Shown here one piece after another: positions 1 through 7,129 of a stretch of 64,000 bases of DNA; position 1 is the stretch's first letter, and every line of letters begins with the position of its first letter. This DNA comes from Ancylobacter defluvii (GTDB taxonomy: Bacteria > Pseudomonadota > Alphaproteobacteria > Rhizobiales > Xanthobacteraceae), in assembly GCF_018390605.1 (NCBI RefSeq), contig NZ_JAHBGD010000017.1:284352-348351 (forward strand). Reading direction: 5' to 3'. Position numbers and translations under genes: made by a program. The notes under the pieces are model-generated. The model had not been told where the DNA came from, made no database searches, and worked only from the letters and a program-made list of their open reading frames with translations.

Positions 1-283
1 TATCATCGACTCGATATCGAACATTTTCCTCTGAAAATATTCGCCTCACGTTATTAATGAAGGCTAATTTCCTATGATCTCCATTCACATCATCCCATCT
101 TCCGATGTCGTTATAATATATCGTGACTATATCGAGAACATCTCTAAGCTCGATACTCGCCATAAATGACGGAAAGTCGGATTGGTAGCCAAAAGAAATG
201 ATACCAAGTTCCGATTTTATAATTTCCTTGAGCGATCCCAAGCCGCCCAAATCGATAATGAGGGCAGCTATTCTCCGCCGCAT
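1..283 (-). CDS. Partial low-GC hypothetical protein (C-terminus outside window)
   Basis: An open minus-strand frame runs off the left edge. From the ATG at 283 it reads MRRRIAALIIDLGG and continues to FINNVRRIFSEENVRYRVDD at the edge. The frame is also open back to 388, directly after the TGA that ends the DUF2442 gene, so a TTG start at 388 is possible. The stretch is clearly AT-richer than the phage genes, which suggests recent acquisition. I do not recognise the family. The segment 'EENVRYRVDD' resembles N-terminal regions of some phage-defence or HEPN-associated proteins, but that is only an impression. Confidence 0.5.
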   Translation of the reverse strand, partial: MRRRIAALIIDLGGLGSLKEIIKSELGIISFGYQSDFPSFMASIELRDVLDIVTIYYNDIGRWDDVNGDHRKLAFINNVRRIFSEENVRYRVDD

Positions 284-388
284 CCTTTGACTGTCAGGAA
301 GCAGCTCCGGAGATCGCAAATAGGATAGGGAAAATCTGCTTCCAATGGTCGAATCGGTCAAGGTTTGCCCCCCGAGATAGTCTTTCAA

Positions 389-949
389 TCAAGTAGCACT
401 TTCTTGTTCGCTCTTTCTAGGCCGGCCGGACTTGCGCGGCCGCCAATGAGCCTCGATCAGTAACGGATCGCGTTGGGCCGCTCGGCATGCCATGCCGATA
501 GCGGGCGGGATCGCCGCCCCGGCCTTGTACGCGTTCCAGCTGCTCACCGAGATGTTGAAGAAGTCGGCAATCTCGCTGTTCGACATCCTGACCGCCTTCT
601 GCCAGGCAGCGGCATCCTCGCTGGTGAACGGCTTCTGTTCCTCGGCCAGCTTCCAGAGGTGATAGGCATCGATCGCGATATCGCCGTCATCATCCCATGC
701 GACTGCCGAGTTGTATTCGATCGGCTTGACGCACGCGAAAGCGACCCAGTTCGTCAGGCTAGCCAGAGCTTCGCCTCCGGTGGCGATCCAGCCAGTCAGG
801 TCGACACGGCTCACCGGCATGTTCTGAATGAGTGTGGCGATGTCGCTGTGGCCCGTCCCGGCAACCGTAACTTCGGGCTTCCATTCCAGTTTGAGCGTCG
901 CCGGCTTCTCCGCCTCGACGGACTTGATGCGGGGCATAAAGGTGGTCAT
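389..949 (-). CDS. DUF2442-type protein with C-terminal HTH; antitoxin-like
   Basis: This 186-residue protein starts at MTTFMPRIK, behind a strong GAGGAGGG ribosome site, 14 bp after the DUF4160 gene. The N-terminal part resembles DUF2442, the usual partner of DUF4160. Residues about 120-160 (MSNSEIADFFNISVSSW onward) form a helix-turn-helix, and the tail SGRPRKSE looks like an AT-hook. A DNA-binding end fits an antitoxin that represses its own promoter, and two matching palindromes lie at that promoter (1232-1246 and 1262-1276). DUF4160/DUF2442 pairs are commonly described as toxin-antitoxin-like; activity here is inferred. The next frame downstream follows in phase after a single TGA. Confidence 0.7.
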   Translation of the reverse strand: MTTFMPRIKSVEAEKPATLKLEWKPEVTVAGTGHSDIATLIQNMPVSRVDLTGWIATGGEALASLTNWVAFACVKPIEYNSAVAWDDDGDIAIDAYHLWKLAEEQKPFTSEDAAAWQKAVRMSNSEIADFFNISVSSWNAYKAGAAIPPAIGMACRAAQRDPLLIEAHWRPRKSGRPRKSEQESAT

Positions 950-963
950 GTCGCGGGCCCTCC

Positions 964-1200
964 TCAGAGCGGGAAACGGGGGTTGGTGCGGTTCCATTCG
1001 GCGATGATCGCCACCTTGTTCTGCCGAGCCCATTCGAGAGCGGGGCGGCCGGCCTTGGGCAGGATGCCGACGATGACGGTCATGGTGTCGATCTCTACGG
1101 CGGCTTCAAAGTCGGGGGCAATGATGTGGAAGTGCGGGGGAAGGTGATCGCCGCCCCAGATGCGGATGATGACGTTGCCGATCTGGTGAACCTTGCCCAT
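964..1200 (-). CDS. DUF4160 domain protein; toxin-like partner
   Basis: A 78-residue protein with the DUF4160 hallmark GGDHLPPHFHI near the N-terminus, followed by the acidic strand segment FEAAVEIDTMTV and a C-terminal helix (PALEWARQNKVAIIAEWNR). The ATG at 1200 is chosen because an upstream in-frame ATG at 1230 lies inside the predicted -10 box. It is the first gene of a two-gene operon with the DUF2442-HTH gene. DUF4160 proteins are small, usually uncharacterised and regularly paired this way; a toxin role is inferred from pairing and operator layout only. Confidence 0.75.
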   Translation of the reverse strand: MGKVHQIGNVIIRIWGGDHLPPHFHIIAPDFEAAVEIDTMTVIVGILPKAGRPALEWARQNKVAIIAEWNRTNPRFPL

Positions 1201-1225
1201 GCCCGCCCCCTCAGTTGATGGAATA

Positions 1226-1254
1226 AACATACTCCAAATTCTGGATAGCGTCAA
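1226..1254 (-). promoter_or_regulatory. Sigma-70-type promoter of the DUF4160/DUF2442 operon
   Basis: On the minus strand TTGACG (1249-1254) and TATGTT (1226-1231) are separated by exactly 17 bp, 26 bp upstream of the DUF4160 ATG. The spacer is filled by the operator-like sequence at 1232-1246. Confidence 0.6.
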
Positions 1255-1276
1255 TATACCTATCCGAATTTCGGAT
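1232..1276. promoter_or_regulatory. Paired operator-like palindromes between divergent genes
   Basis: ATCCGAATTTCGGAT (1262-1276) is a perfect 15-bp palindrome around one central base. CTCCAAATTCTGGAT (1232-1246) matches it at 11 of 15 positions, and the two are 30 bp apart, about three helical turns. One fills the promoter spacer and the other lies just upstream of the -35 box and about 20 bp before the HNH gene. The layout is typical of antitoxin autoregulation; binding by the HTH protein is inference. Confidence 0.6.
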
Positions 1277-1293
1277 GATATTTATGGGCAAAG

Positions 1294-1626
1294 ATGGCAC
1301 GACTGAAGACTGGAGCGGCCCGCTTCAAGATAGTGGACCGCAGGGTAGCGGTGCCCAAGGTGAAGCAGGTCGATGCCCACTACGAGACCCCAGAGCACCG
1401 GGCATGGGCGAAGGCGGTGGTTGCGCGCGCCGGCGGCCGTTGCCAGTGGGAGGGCTGCACGAGGGCGGCGCCCGCCCACCGGATGATCGCTGACCACATC
1501 GTCGAGATCAAAGACGGCGGTGCCAAGCTCGACCTCGCCAATGGGCAGTGCCTCTGCGTCCAGCACAACACGCTGAAGGGGACGCAGGCCAGAGCGGCGA
1601 GGATGGCCCGCCGCTCAAAGGCATAG
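1294..1626 (+). CDS. HNH endonuclease (phage)
   Basis: This 110-residue basic protein has an HNH/zinc layout: CQWEGC, then IADHIVEIKDGG, then NGQCLCVQHNTLKG. The His of ADHI, the downstream Asn and the final CVQHN form the usual beta-beta-alpha metal active site, and two pairs of cysteines could bind structural zinc. Such small HNH nucleases commonly sit near terminase genes in HK97-type phages and can be needed for packaging. It starts just right of the operator region and reads toward the structural genes. No strong ribosome site is visible (GGGCAAAG precedes the ATG). Confidence 0.8.
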   Translation: MARLKTGAARFKIVDRRVAVPKVKQVDAHYETPEHRAWAKAVVARAGGRCQWEGCTRAAPAHRMIADHIVEIKDGGAKLDLANGQCLCVQHNTLKGTQARAARMARRSKA

Positions 1627-1633
1627 ACCAACG

Positions 1634-1864
1634 TCAGCGGCCCGGGGGTGCCAACGCTACCGCATCGAGGACATGATCGCCGTGCTGCGAACTGTAGTGC
1701 CTCAGCACACTCCATCCCTCCGCCTCAAGCCGGTCGAGCTCATCCTCCTGCTCATGCTGGCTCAGACAGCGGCTGGTGATTAGGGCCCATACCGCATCGG
1801 CCCCGTTGATGTCGAAGACGCGGGTGTAATCCGCGATGTCTGTATTCCCGTCAGCGTCGCTCAT
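1634..1864 (-). CDS. Small hypothetical protein
   Basis: A 76-residue acidic protein (MSDADGNTDIADYTRVF) preceded by a good ribosome site, GGGAGGTCGCC, before the ATG. It contains a helical segment rich in Gln and Glu (SQHEQEDELDRLEAEGWSVL). It lies on the strand opposite to its neighbours, tail-to-tail with the HNH gene and 7 bp from its end. I do not recognise a family. The strong ribosome site and sensible composition favour a real gene. Confidence 0.5.
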   Translation of the reverse strand: MSDADGNTDIADYTRVFDINGADAVWALITSRCLSQHEQEDELDRLEAEGWSVLRHYSSQHGDHVLDAVALAPPGR

Positions 1865-1980
1865 GGCGACCTCCCTATGATTGAGGATGCCTGATCAGGA
1901 ATGACGGCACGTCCGTGGTCAACGGGGGGCACCCCCGCGTGGCCCATCGGGTGATCCGGGTCATGCCCACGACCGCCCGC

Positions 1981-2019
1981 GCCCTGCCCTGCCCTGCCCT
2001 GCCCTGCCCCCAGGGGGGG
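1981..2019. repeat. Pentanucleotide repeat (GCCCT)x5 with C/G runs
   Basis: Five tandem GCCCT units (1981-2005) are followed by GCCCCC, A, and seven Gs (2013-2019). Further C and G runs lie at about 1924-1935 and 2051-2062. The whole gene-free stretch 1865-2275 is unusually rich in homopolymer runs. I see no gene in it; a structural or slippage-prone element is possible. Confidence 0.6.
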
Positions 2020-2117
2020 TTAGATCCCTGCCGCCCCCCGGGGCCATCACCGCATGGGGTCTCATTTGGAGGTTTTTTTCCGAGGCCGCTGCCCACACCA
2101 CAGCGGTCGATTTATTC

Positions 2118-2257
2118 CCGTCCGCAAAAGGGGACGGTGAAACCCCGCCGCTTGAGGCGGGGGCTGGAGCGTTGCAGCGCCCCAAACCGCGAGCTTGCAC
2201 CTCGCATGACCCAGAACCGGCCGATTCCGGCCATCCCGCCACCGCGCACGCGGCGGG
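2118..2257 (+). other. Cluster of hairpins upstream of the ParB-like gene
   Basis: The non-coding 140 bp contain a chain of inverted repeats. CCGTCC/GGACGG spans 2118-2137. CCCCGCC/GGCGGGG has a 6-nt loop (2143-2162). GCGAG/CTCGC spans 2189-2205. A short GGCC pair spans 2219-2232, and CCCGCC/GGCGGG spans 2235-2257. A stem GGGGC/GCCCC (2160-2183) would compete with the second hairpin for the same G run. The cluster ends 18 bp before the next ATG. It could be a leader RNA, a terminator set, or part of the packaging (cos/pac) region; the sequence alone does not decide. Confidence 0.45.
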
Positions 2258-2275
2258 TCATTTTCGGTTCCAGTC

Positions 2276-2770
2276 ATGCACGAAAGCTTAAAGGTCGCCT
2301 GGCGGGCGATTGACGACGTCCGTCCCTACGAGGGCAATCCTCGCATCATCCCCGAGACGGCCGTCGCCAAGGTGGCCGCCTCGATAAGAGAATTCGGCTG
2401 GCGCCAGCCGATCGTCATCGATCCCGATGGCGTCATCGTCGCCGGTCACACTCGCTACCGCGCTGCGCTGTCGTTGGGCCTGAAGCGCGTGCCCGTTCAC
2501 GTCGCCGAAGGAATGACGCCGACGCAACTGCGGGCGTTCCGCCTCGCTGACAACCGGACCCATGATGAGACGCGTTGGAACCCCGACGCCCTGGACATGG
2601 AACTTGCCGGGCTCGCAGGTGATTTCGACCTGTCGTTGGCCGGGTTCGATCCGATCGAACTGCCGAGCGGTGGCATCGACATCACGCCGATCGCGGAATC
2701 GGAGGTGAAACCCCTCGACGCCAGAGATAGGGTGTCATGCCCGAACTGCGGGCACGAGTTCGAGCCATGA
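2276..2770 (+). CDS. ParB N-terminal-domain protein with C-terminal Cys pair
   Basis: This 164-residue protein carries the ParB/Srx nuclease-like fold. IDDVRPYEGNPRIIPETAV is followed by GWRQPIVIDPDGVIVAGHTR (the GHTR box) and LRAFRLADNRTHDET. The last residues, SCPNCGHEFEP, form a half zinc ribbon. Single-domain ParB-like proteins are common beside phage terminase and DNA-modification genes rather than acting in chromosome segregation. The stop codon overlaps the next start (ATGA), so translation with the Mom-like gene is probably coupled. Confidence 0.8.
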   Translation: MHESLKVAWRAIDDVRPYEGNPRIIPETAVAKVAASIREFGWRQPIVIDPDGVIVAGHTRYRAALSLGLKRVPVHVAEGMTPTQLRAFRLADNRTHDETRWNPDALDMELAGLAGDFDLSLAGFDPIELPSGGIDITPIAESEVKPLDARDRVSCPNCGHEFEP

Positions 2771-3438
2771 CGTTGCGGCTCGACTGGGTCGGTCATGACG
2801 CCGCGCTATATGCGTGTCGTCACTGGCACTATTCGCGAGCCGTCCCAGCGGGGCGGCTGATCGTCGTCGGCGTTTGGGAGAATGATCGCTTCATCGGCGT
2901 GGTCATTTTCAGTCGAGGCGCGACGCCGAGCATCGGCATGCCGTACCGGCTTGACCAGCGGTCGATATGCGAGCTCACCCGCGTGGCGCTCGATCGGCAC
3001 CAAGCTGCCGTCAGTCGCATCCTGTCGATTGCGCTACGCATGCTGCGGCGGCGCTGTCCGGGCATCCGGATGGTGATCTCCTATGCGGCCGGCGAACAGG
3101 GGCATCACGGCGGCATCTATCAGGCCGGCGGATGGATCTACGAGGGCCCGATGGAAAGCCACGGGTTCATCGTCAAGGGTGTGTTCCAGCATGCCCGCTC
3201 GATCGGCAGCCGCTACGGCACGGGATCGCAGCGGCTCAGCTGGCTGCAGGCGAACGTCGATCCGACGGCCCGAAAGGTCGTCGGGCTGGTGCGGCACAAA
3301 TATCTGATGCCGCTAGACGAAACGATGCGGCGCCAGGTGGCGCCGCTATCGAAACAGTATCCCAAGCGCGCGAAGCAGGCGACGGACGAGCACCCCTCGT
3401 CCGGCGGCGGGGCAGCACCGACCCGCGCGCTCCAGTAA
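2767..3438 (+). CDS. mom: Mom-family DNA-modification protein (adenine methylcarbamoylation)
   Basis: This 223-residue protein (MTLRLDWVG start, ATGA-coupled to the ParB-like gene) resembles the phage Mu Mom family, a GNAT-like fold that converts adenine in phage DNA to a methylcarbamoyl form and so protects it from host restriction. Matching features are YACRHWHYSRAVPAGRL, VIFSRGATP, ELTRVALDRH, the helix SRILSIALRMLRRRCPG, and ISYAAGEQGHHGGIYQAGGW. Mu Mom is about the same length. Position just before the terminases fits DNA being modified before packaging. The family call rests on recognition of these blocks; activity is inferred. Confidence 0.8.
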   Translation: MTLRLDWVGHDAALYACRHWHYSRAVPAGRLIVVGVWENDRFIGVVIFSRGATPSIGMPYRLDQRSICELTRVALDRHQAAVSRILSIALRMLRRRCPGIRMVISYAAGEQGHHGGIYQAGGWIYEGPMESHGFIVKGVFQHARSIGSRYGTGSQRLSWLQANVDPTARKVVGLVRHKYLMPLDETMRRQVAPLSKQYPKRAKQATDEHPSSGGGAAPTRALQ

Positions 3439-3447
3439 CGGTGATGA

Positions 3448-3948
3448 ATGCCGGCCTCCAAAGAGAAGTCACCCGGCGCCCCGACGCGCAGGGCGCGCAA
3501 GCCGACGGCAACGCCGCTGAAGGCGGCCCGCGGAAGGCCGACATTCAAGCCGACGGACGAAAACCGGAAGATGGTCGAGGCGATGGCCGCATACGGCGTC
3601 CGCGAGGACGAGATTGCGGACATCATGGACATCGATCCGAAGACGCTGCGGAAGCACTTTCGCCGCGAACTTGACCTCGGCCACATCAAGGCGAACGTCA
3701 AGGTGGCCGAAAGTTTGTACCAGACAGCGATTAAGGGCGGGCGCGAAGGCGTCACCGCCGCAATCTTCTGGCTGAAAACCCGTGCCGGCTGGTCGGAATA
3801 CATGTCGCCACCGGCGCCGCCGCCGCGTCCTCCGAAGGAAGCGAAGATCGGGAAGAAAGAGGCTGCCCTGCAGGCCGCTCGCAACCCGGACAAGTCTACC
3901 TCGATGGGTGAACTGATGGCCCGCCGCGTCGCCGGCAAGGTGCACTGA
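3448..3948 (+). CDS. Terminase small subunit
   Basis: This 166-residue protein has a basic N-terminus, then GRPTFKPTDENRKMVEAMAAYGVREDEIADIMDIDPKTLRKHFRREL (residues about 30-75, quoted in blocks: GRPTFKPTDEN, GVREDEIADIM, DPKTLRKHF). This is the helix-turn-helix typical of small terminases that recognise the packaging site. A helical oligomerisation segment (ANVKVAESLYQTAIKGG) and the conserved AIFWLKTRAGW follow. It sits 1 bp before the large subunit gene. Confidence 0.85.
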   Translation: MPASKEKSPGAPTRRARKPTATPLKAARGRPTFKPTDENRKMVEAMAAYGVREDEIADIMDIDPKTLRKHFRRELDLGHIKANVKVAESLYQTAIKGGREGVTAAIFWLKTRAGWSEYMSPPAPPPRPPKEAKIGKKEAALQAARNPDKSTSMGELMARRVAGKVH

Positions 3949-3949
3949 A

Positions 3950-5632
3950 ATGTGGGACCTGTCGTGCCCGGACTGGCAGGACAGGATCCGCGAGGGCCGG
4001 TCGCTCGTTCCTGACCTCCCCCTCTTTCACGAGGAGGCGAACCTAGCAGTGCAGTTCTTCGACAATCTCCGGATCCCGGATGTCGAAGGCATGCCGCTGA
4101 TGCGGGATGCGTGCGGAGAGTGGTTCCGCGAAATCGTCGCAGTGCTGTTCGGCTCCTATGACCCGGTAGCAAAGCAGCGGTACATTCAGGAAATCTTTGC
4201 GCTTATCGCAAAGAAGAACTCTAAGACCACATATGGCGCCGGGCTCATGCTCACGGCGTTGTTGATGAACACGCGGCCGCGCGCCGAATTTCTATTCGTA
4301 GGGCCAACGCAGGCAATTGCAGACCTCGCCTTCAGCCAAGCCGCCGGCATGATCGAAGCGGACCCCGAGCTTTTGCGGCGATTCCACATTCGGGAGCACC
4401 TGAAGGAGATCAAGGATCGCCTGAACGGTGCCAAGCTGAAGATCAAGACGTTCGACCTCAAGATCCTGACGGGCCCGCGCCCGGCCGGTGTGATGATCGA
4501 TGAACTCCACCTTCTCGGCGGTGATCAGTACGCGCCGAAGGTATTGCGCCAGCTGCGCGGTGGACGGCAGTCGACGCCGGAAGGGTTCCTCATCATCACC
4601 ACCACCCAGTCGGATAGCCCACCAACGGGAGCATTCGAGGAAGAACTGAAAACGGCCCGCGCGATCCGCGACGGCAAGGTTCGAGGGAAGATGCTCCCGA
4701 TCCTATACGAGTTCCCGGACGATATCGCCGGCAACCCGAAGCTCTGGAGAGATACTCGAAACTGGCCGATGGTCATGCCCAACCTCGGGCGGTCCTTGCG
4801 GCTCGATGACCTCGCAGATGACTGGGAGACCGAGCAGAGCAAGGGCGAGCACGCCATCCGTGTCTGGGCCTCGCAGCATCTCAATATCCAAATCGGTCTT
4901 GGACTGAGGGGCGATTCCTGGGCCGGCGCTGAATTCTGGGAGGCGGCTGCCGACGCGTCCATCACACTCGACGAGGTGCTGAGGCGGTCAGAGGTCGTTG
5001 TCATCGGTATCGACGGCGGTGGTCTAGACGACCTTCTTGGGCTCTGCGTGCTGGGGCGCTGCGCCACGACCAAGAAGTGGCTGTGCTGGTTTCATGCCTG
5101 GGCGCATGAGATCGCGCTCGATCGGCGCAAGTCCGAGGCCGGCCGGCTCCGCACCTTCGAAAAGCAAGGCGACCTGACGATGGTCAAACGGCCTGGCGAC
5201 GACGTCGATGAGGTCGTCGTCATCATCCGGCGCGTCGAGGAAACCGGCCTGCTGGCGGAAGAGAGCGCCGTGGCCGTCGATTCCGTGGGCATCGGCGATA
5301 TCGTTGATGCCGTGACGACCGAGGACATCATCTCGATCGACCGGATCGAAGGTATCTCGCAGGGCTGGAAGCTGAACGGCGCCATCAAGACCACGGAACG
5401 GAAGATCGCAGGCGGTGATCTGCTCCATGCCGGCCGCCCCCTAATGGCATTCTGCGTTTCCAACGCGAAGATCGTGCCGAAAGGCAATGCCGTTTCGATC
5501 GATAAGGCAGTGTCCGGCACCGCGAAAATCGATCCGCTCATGGCGCTGTTCAACGCCGTTTACGTCATGGCGTCGAACCCCGAGCCGGCTTTCAGCCAGC
5601 TGCCCGACGACTTCGAGATCAGGGTCATCTGA
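3950..5632 (+). CDS. Terminase large subunit (HK97-type packaging ATPase/nuclease)
   Basis: A 560-residue protein of standard length for large terminases that pump phage DNA into the prohead and cut it. A Walker A-like loop (IAKKNSKTTYG, about residues 86-96) and a Walker B strand (GVMIDELHLL, about 181-190) mark the ATPase. A C-terminal nuclease region includes VVVIGIDGGGLDDL, where an Asp opens the RNase H-like fold, and AVAVDSVGIGDIVDAV. Its place between the small terminase and the portal gene is canonical. Confidence 0.9.
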   Translation: MWDLSCPDWQDRIREGRSLVPDLPLFHEEANLAVQFFDNLRIPDVEGMPLMRDACGEWFREIVAVLFGSYDPVAKQRYIQEIFALIAKKNSKTTYGAGLMLTALLMNTRPRAEFLFVGPTQAIADLAFSQAAGMIEADPELLRRFHIREHLKEIKDRLNGAKLKIKTFDLKILTGPRPAGVMIDELHLLGGDQYAPKVLRQLRGGRQSTPEGFLIITTTQSDSPPTGAFEEELKTARAIRDGKVRGKMLPILYEFPDDIAGNPKLWRDTRNWPMVMPNLGRSLRLDDLADDWETEQSKGEHAIRVWASQHLNIQIGLGLRGDSWAGAEFWEAAADASITLDEVLRRSEVVVIGIDGGGLDDLLGLCVLGRCATTKKWLCWFHAWAHEIALDRRKSEAGRLRTFEKQGDLTMVKRPGDDVDEVVVIIRRVEETGLLAEESAVAVDSVGIGDIVDAVTTEDIISIDRIEGISQGWKLNGAIKTTERKIAGGDLLHAGRPLMAFCVSNAKIVPKGNAVSIDKAVSGTAKIDPLMALFNAVYVMASNPEPAFSQLPDDFEIRVI

Positions 5633-5633
5633 C

Positions 5634-5822
5634 ATGGAAGATGAACGTCTTCACAGCGACCGCGCGTCGGTGATGGACGCCGTGCGCCTCGGGCTCGCCG
5701 CGGTCGGCACCGCGCTCATAGGGTACGGCGCCTGGCTGCATTATCCGCCGCTCGGCTTCGTCGCCGCCGGCATCCTGATCTACGCCGTCGCGCTGATCGG
5801 CGCGCTGAGGTCGCGCGCATGA
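5634..5822 (+). CDS. Small two-helix membrane protein
   Basis: A 62-residue protein starting 1 bp after the terminase stop and overlapping the portal start by ATGA. Two hydrophobic segments (LGLAAVGTALIGYGAWL and LGFVAAGILIYAVALIGAL) predict two membrane helices with short charged ends. Tiny membrane proteins are often found at this position in alphaproteobacterial prophages, but I know no function for them. Confidence 0.6.
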   Translation: MEDERLHSDRASVMDAVRLGLAAVGTALIGYGAWLHYPPLGFVAAGILIYAVALIGALRSRA

Positions 5823-7129
5823 AGCTCTTTTCCGGGTTACTCGGCGCGCCGCGCGCTGATGCGGCCGTCGAGCCGTCGGGCACGTCGATGCCGGAAGCGT
5901 GGCTCACCGACCTTTTCGGTGGTGTCGTCACCGCGACCGGTCTCCGCGTGACCGTGCGTGACGCGCTTACGGTCCCCGGCATCGCCGCCTGCATTCAGGT
6001 CCTGTCCGAGGACATCGCGAAGGTGCCCTTCGTGCTCAACCGTAAAGGCGCGGGCGCCACCCGCAAGCCTGCCGTCGAGCATCCCCTCTACACGCTGCTG
6101 GCGTCCCGGCCGGCGCCCTGGCTGTCGAGCTTCGACTGGCGGCGGTCAATGGTGCACACCGCGTTGTCGCGCGGCAACGGCCACTCCCGCATCCATCGCG
6201 ACGATGAGGGTCGCGTTCTCCGGCTCGGGCTCATCCAACCCGGTCGCGTCACCACGCGATGGACCGATGAGGGAGAGCCGTTCTACGACCTCACCGCCGC
6301 GCAGGGACCCATGCGTCAGGGGCTGTCATTCCAGGATGTGCTCCACCTCGCCTATCGTGGATCGAACGACTTCGCCGAGAACGGCGGTATCATCGGTGTC
6401 TCGCCGATCCAGCAGCACCGTGAGGCAATCGCGCTGGCCATCGCCGCCGAGCGCTTCGCAGCCCGCTTCTTTGCCAACGGCGCCCGTCCGAGCATCGCCA
6501 TCGAGATGGAGAAGAAGCTGCCCAATGATGCGGTGGCGAAACGCCTCCGGGCACAGATCGAAGGTGCCTATTCGGGCATGGATAACGCCTTCCGGGTCGC
6601 CATTCTCGAGCTCGGGATGAAGCTGAAGGAGTTCAGCTACAACAACCGTGACAGCCAGCTGATCGAGGTGCGCAAGGAACAGGCCGTGCAGTGCTGCACC
6701 ATGTTCGGGGTGCCGCCGCACAAGATCGGCATCCTCGACCGCGCGACGAACAACAATATCGAGCACCAGGGCATCGACTATGTGACCGGGCCGGTGTCGT
6801 CGCTGGCCCGCGCAGTCGAAAGTGCGGTGCGGATCTCCTGCCTGACCGCAGATGAGGATGAGGAATTCGAGCCGGAACTCGACCTCGACGACCTGCAGCG
6901 CGGCGACATCCTGTCCCGGTATCGCTCCTATGCGATCGGCCGCCAGTGGGGCTGGCTGAACGCGGATGAGATCCGCGAGTGGGAGAGCATGAACCCGCTG
7001 CCGGATGGCGCCGGCAAGACCTACCTCACGCCGCTCAACATGGTTCCGGCGGGCGAGGATCCGATGAAGGACGATGCCGCCAAACCGGCCGCACCGCCCG
7101 CGAACAATCCCGATGGAGACCAGGCATGA
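5819..7129 (+). CDS. Phage portal protein, HK97 family
   Basis: This 436-residue protein is a typical HK97-type portal, the dodecameric ring through which DNA enters and leaves the capsid. Recognisable blocks are VPGIAACIQVLSEDIAKVPFVL near the N-terminus (read in parts), HPLYTLLASRPAPW, LLHLAYRGS-like VLHLAYRGSNDF, GVSPIQQHREAIALA, AARFFANGARPSIAI, and the C-terminal RGDILSRYRSYAIGRQWGWLNADEIR region. It follows the large terminase and is ATGA-coupled to both the small membrane gene and the protease gene. Confidence 0.9.
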   Translation: MKLFSGLLGAPRADAAVEPSGTSMPEAWLTDLFGGVVTATGLRVTVRDALTVPGIAACIQVLSEDIAKVPFVLNRKGAGATRKPAVEHPLYTLLASRPAPWLSSFDWRRSMVHTALSRGNGHSRIHRDDEGRVLRLGLIQPGRVTTRWTDEGEPFYDLTAAQGPMRQGLSFQDVLHLAYRGSNDFAENGGIIGVSPIQQHREAIALAIAAERFAARFFANGARPSIAIEMEKKLPNDAVAKRLRAQIEGAYSGMDNAFRVAILELGMKLKEFSYNNRDSQLIEVRKEQAVQCCTMFGVPPHKIGILDRATNNNIEHQGIDYVTGPVSSLARAVESAVRISCLTADEDEEFEPELDLDDLQRGDILSRYRSYAIGRQWGWLNADEIREWESMNPLPDGAGKTYLTPLNMVPAGEDPMKDDAAKPAAPPANNPDGDQA

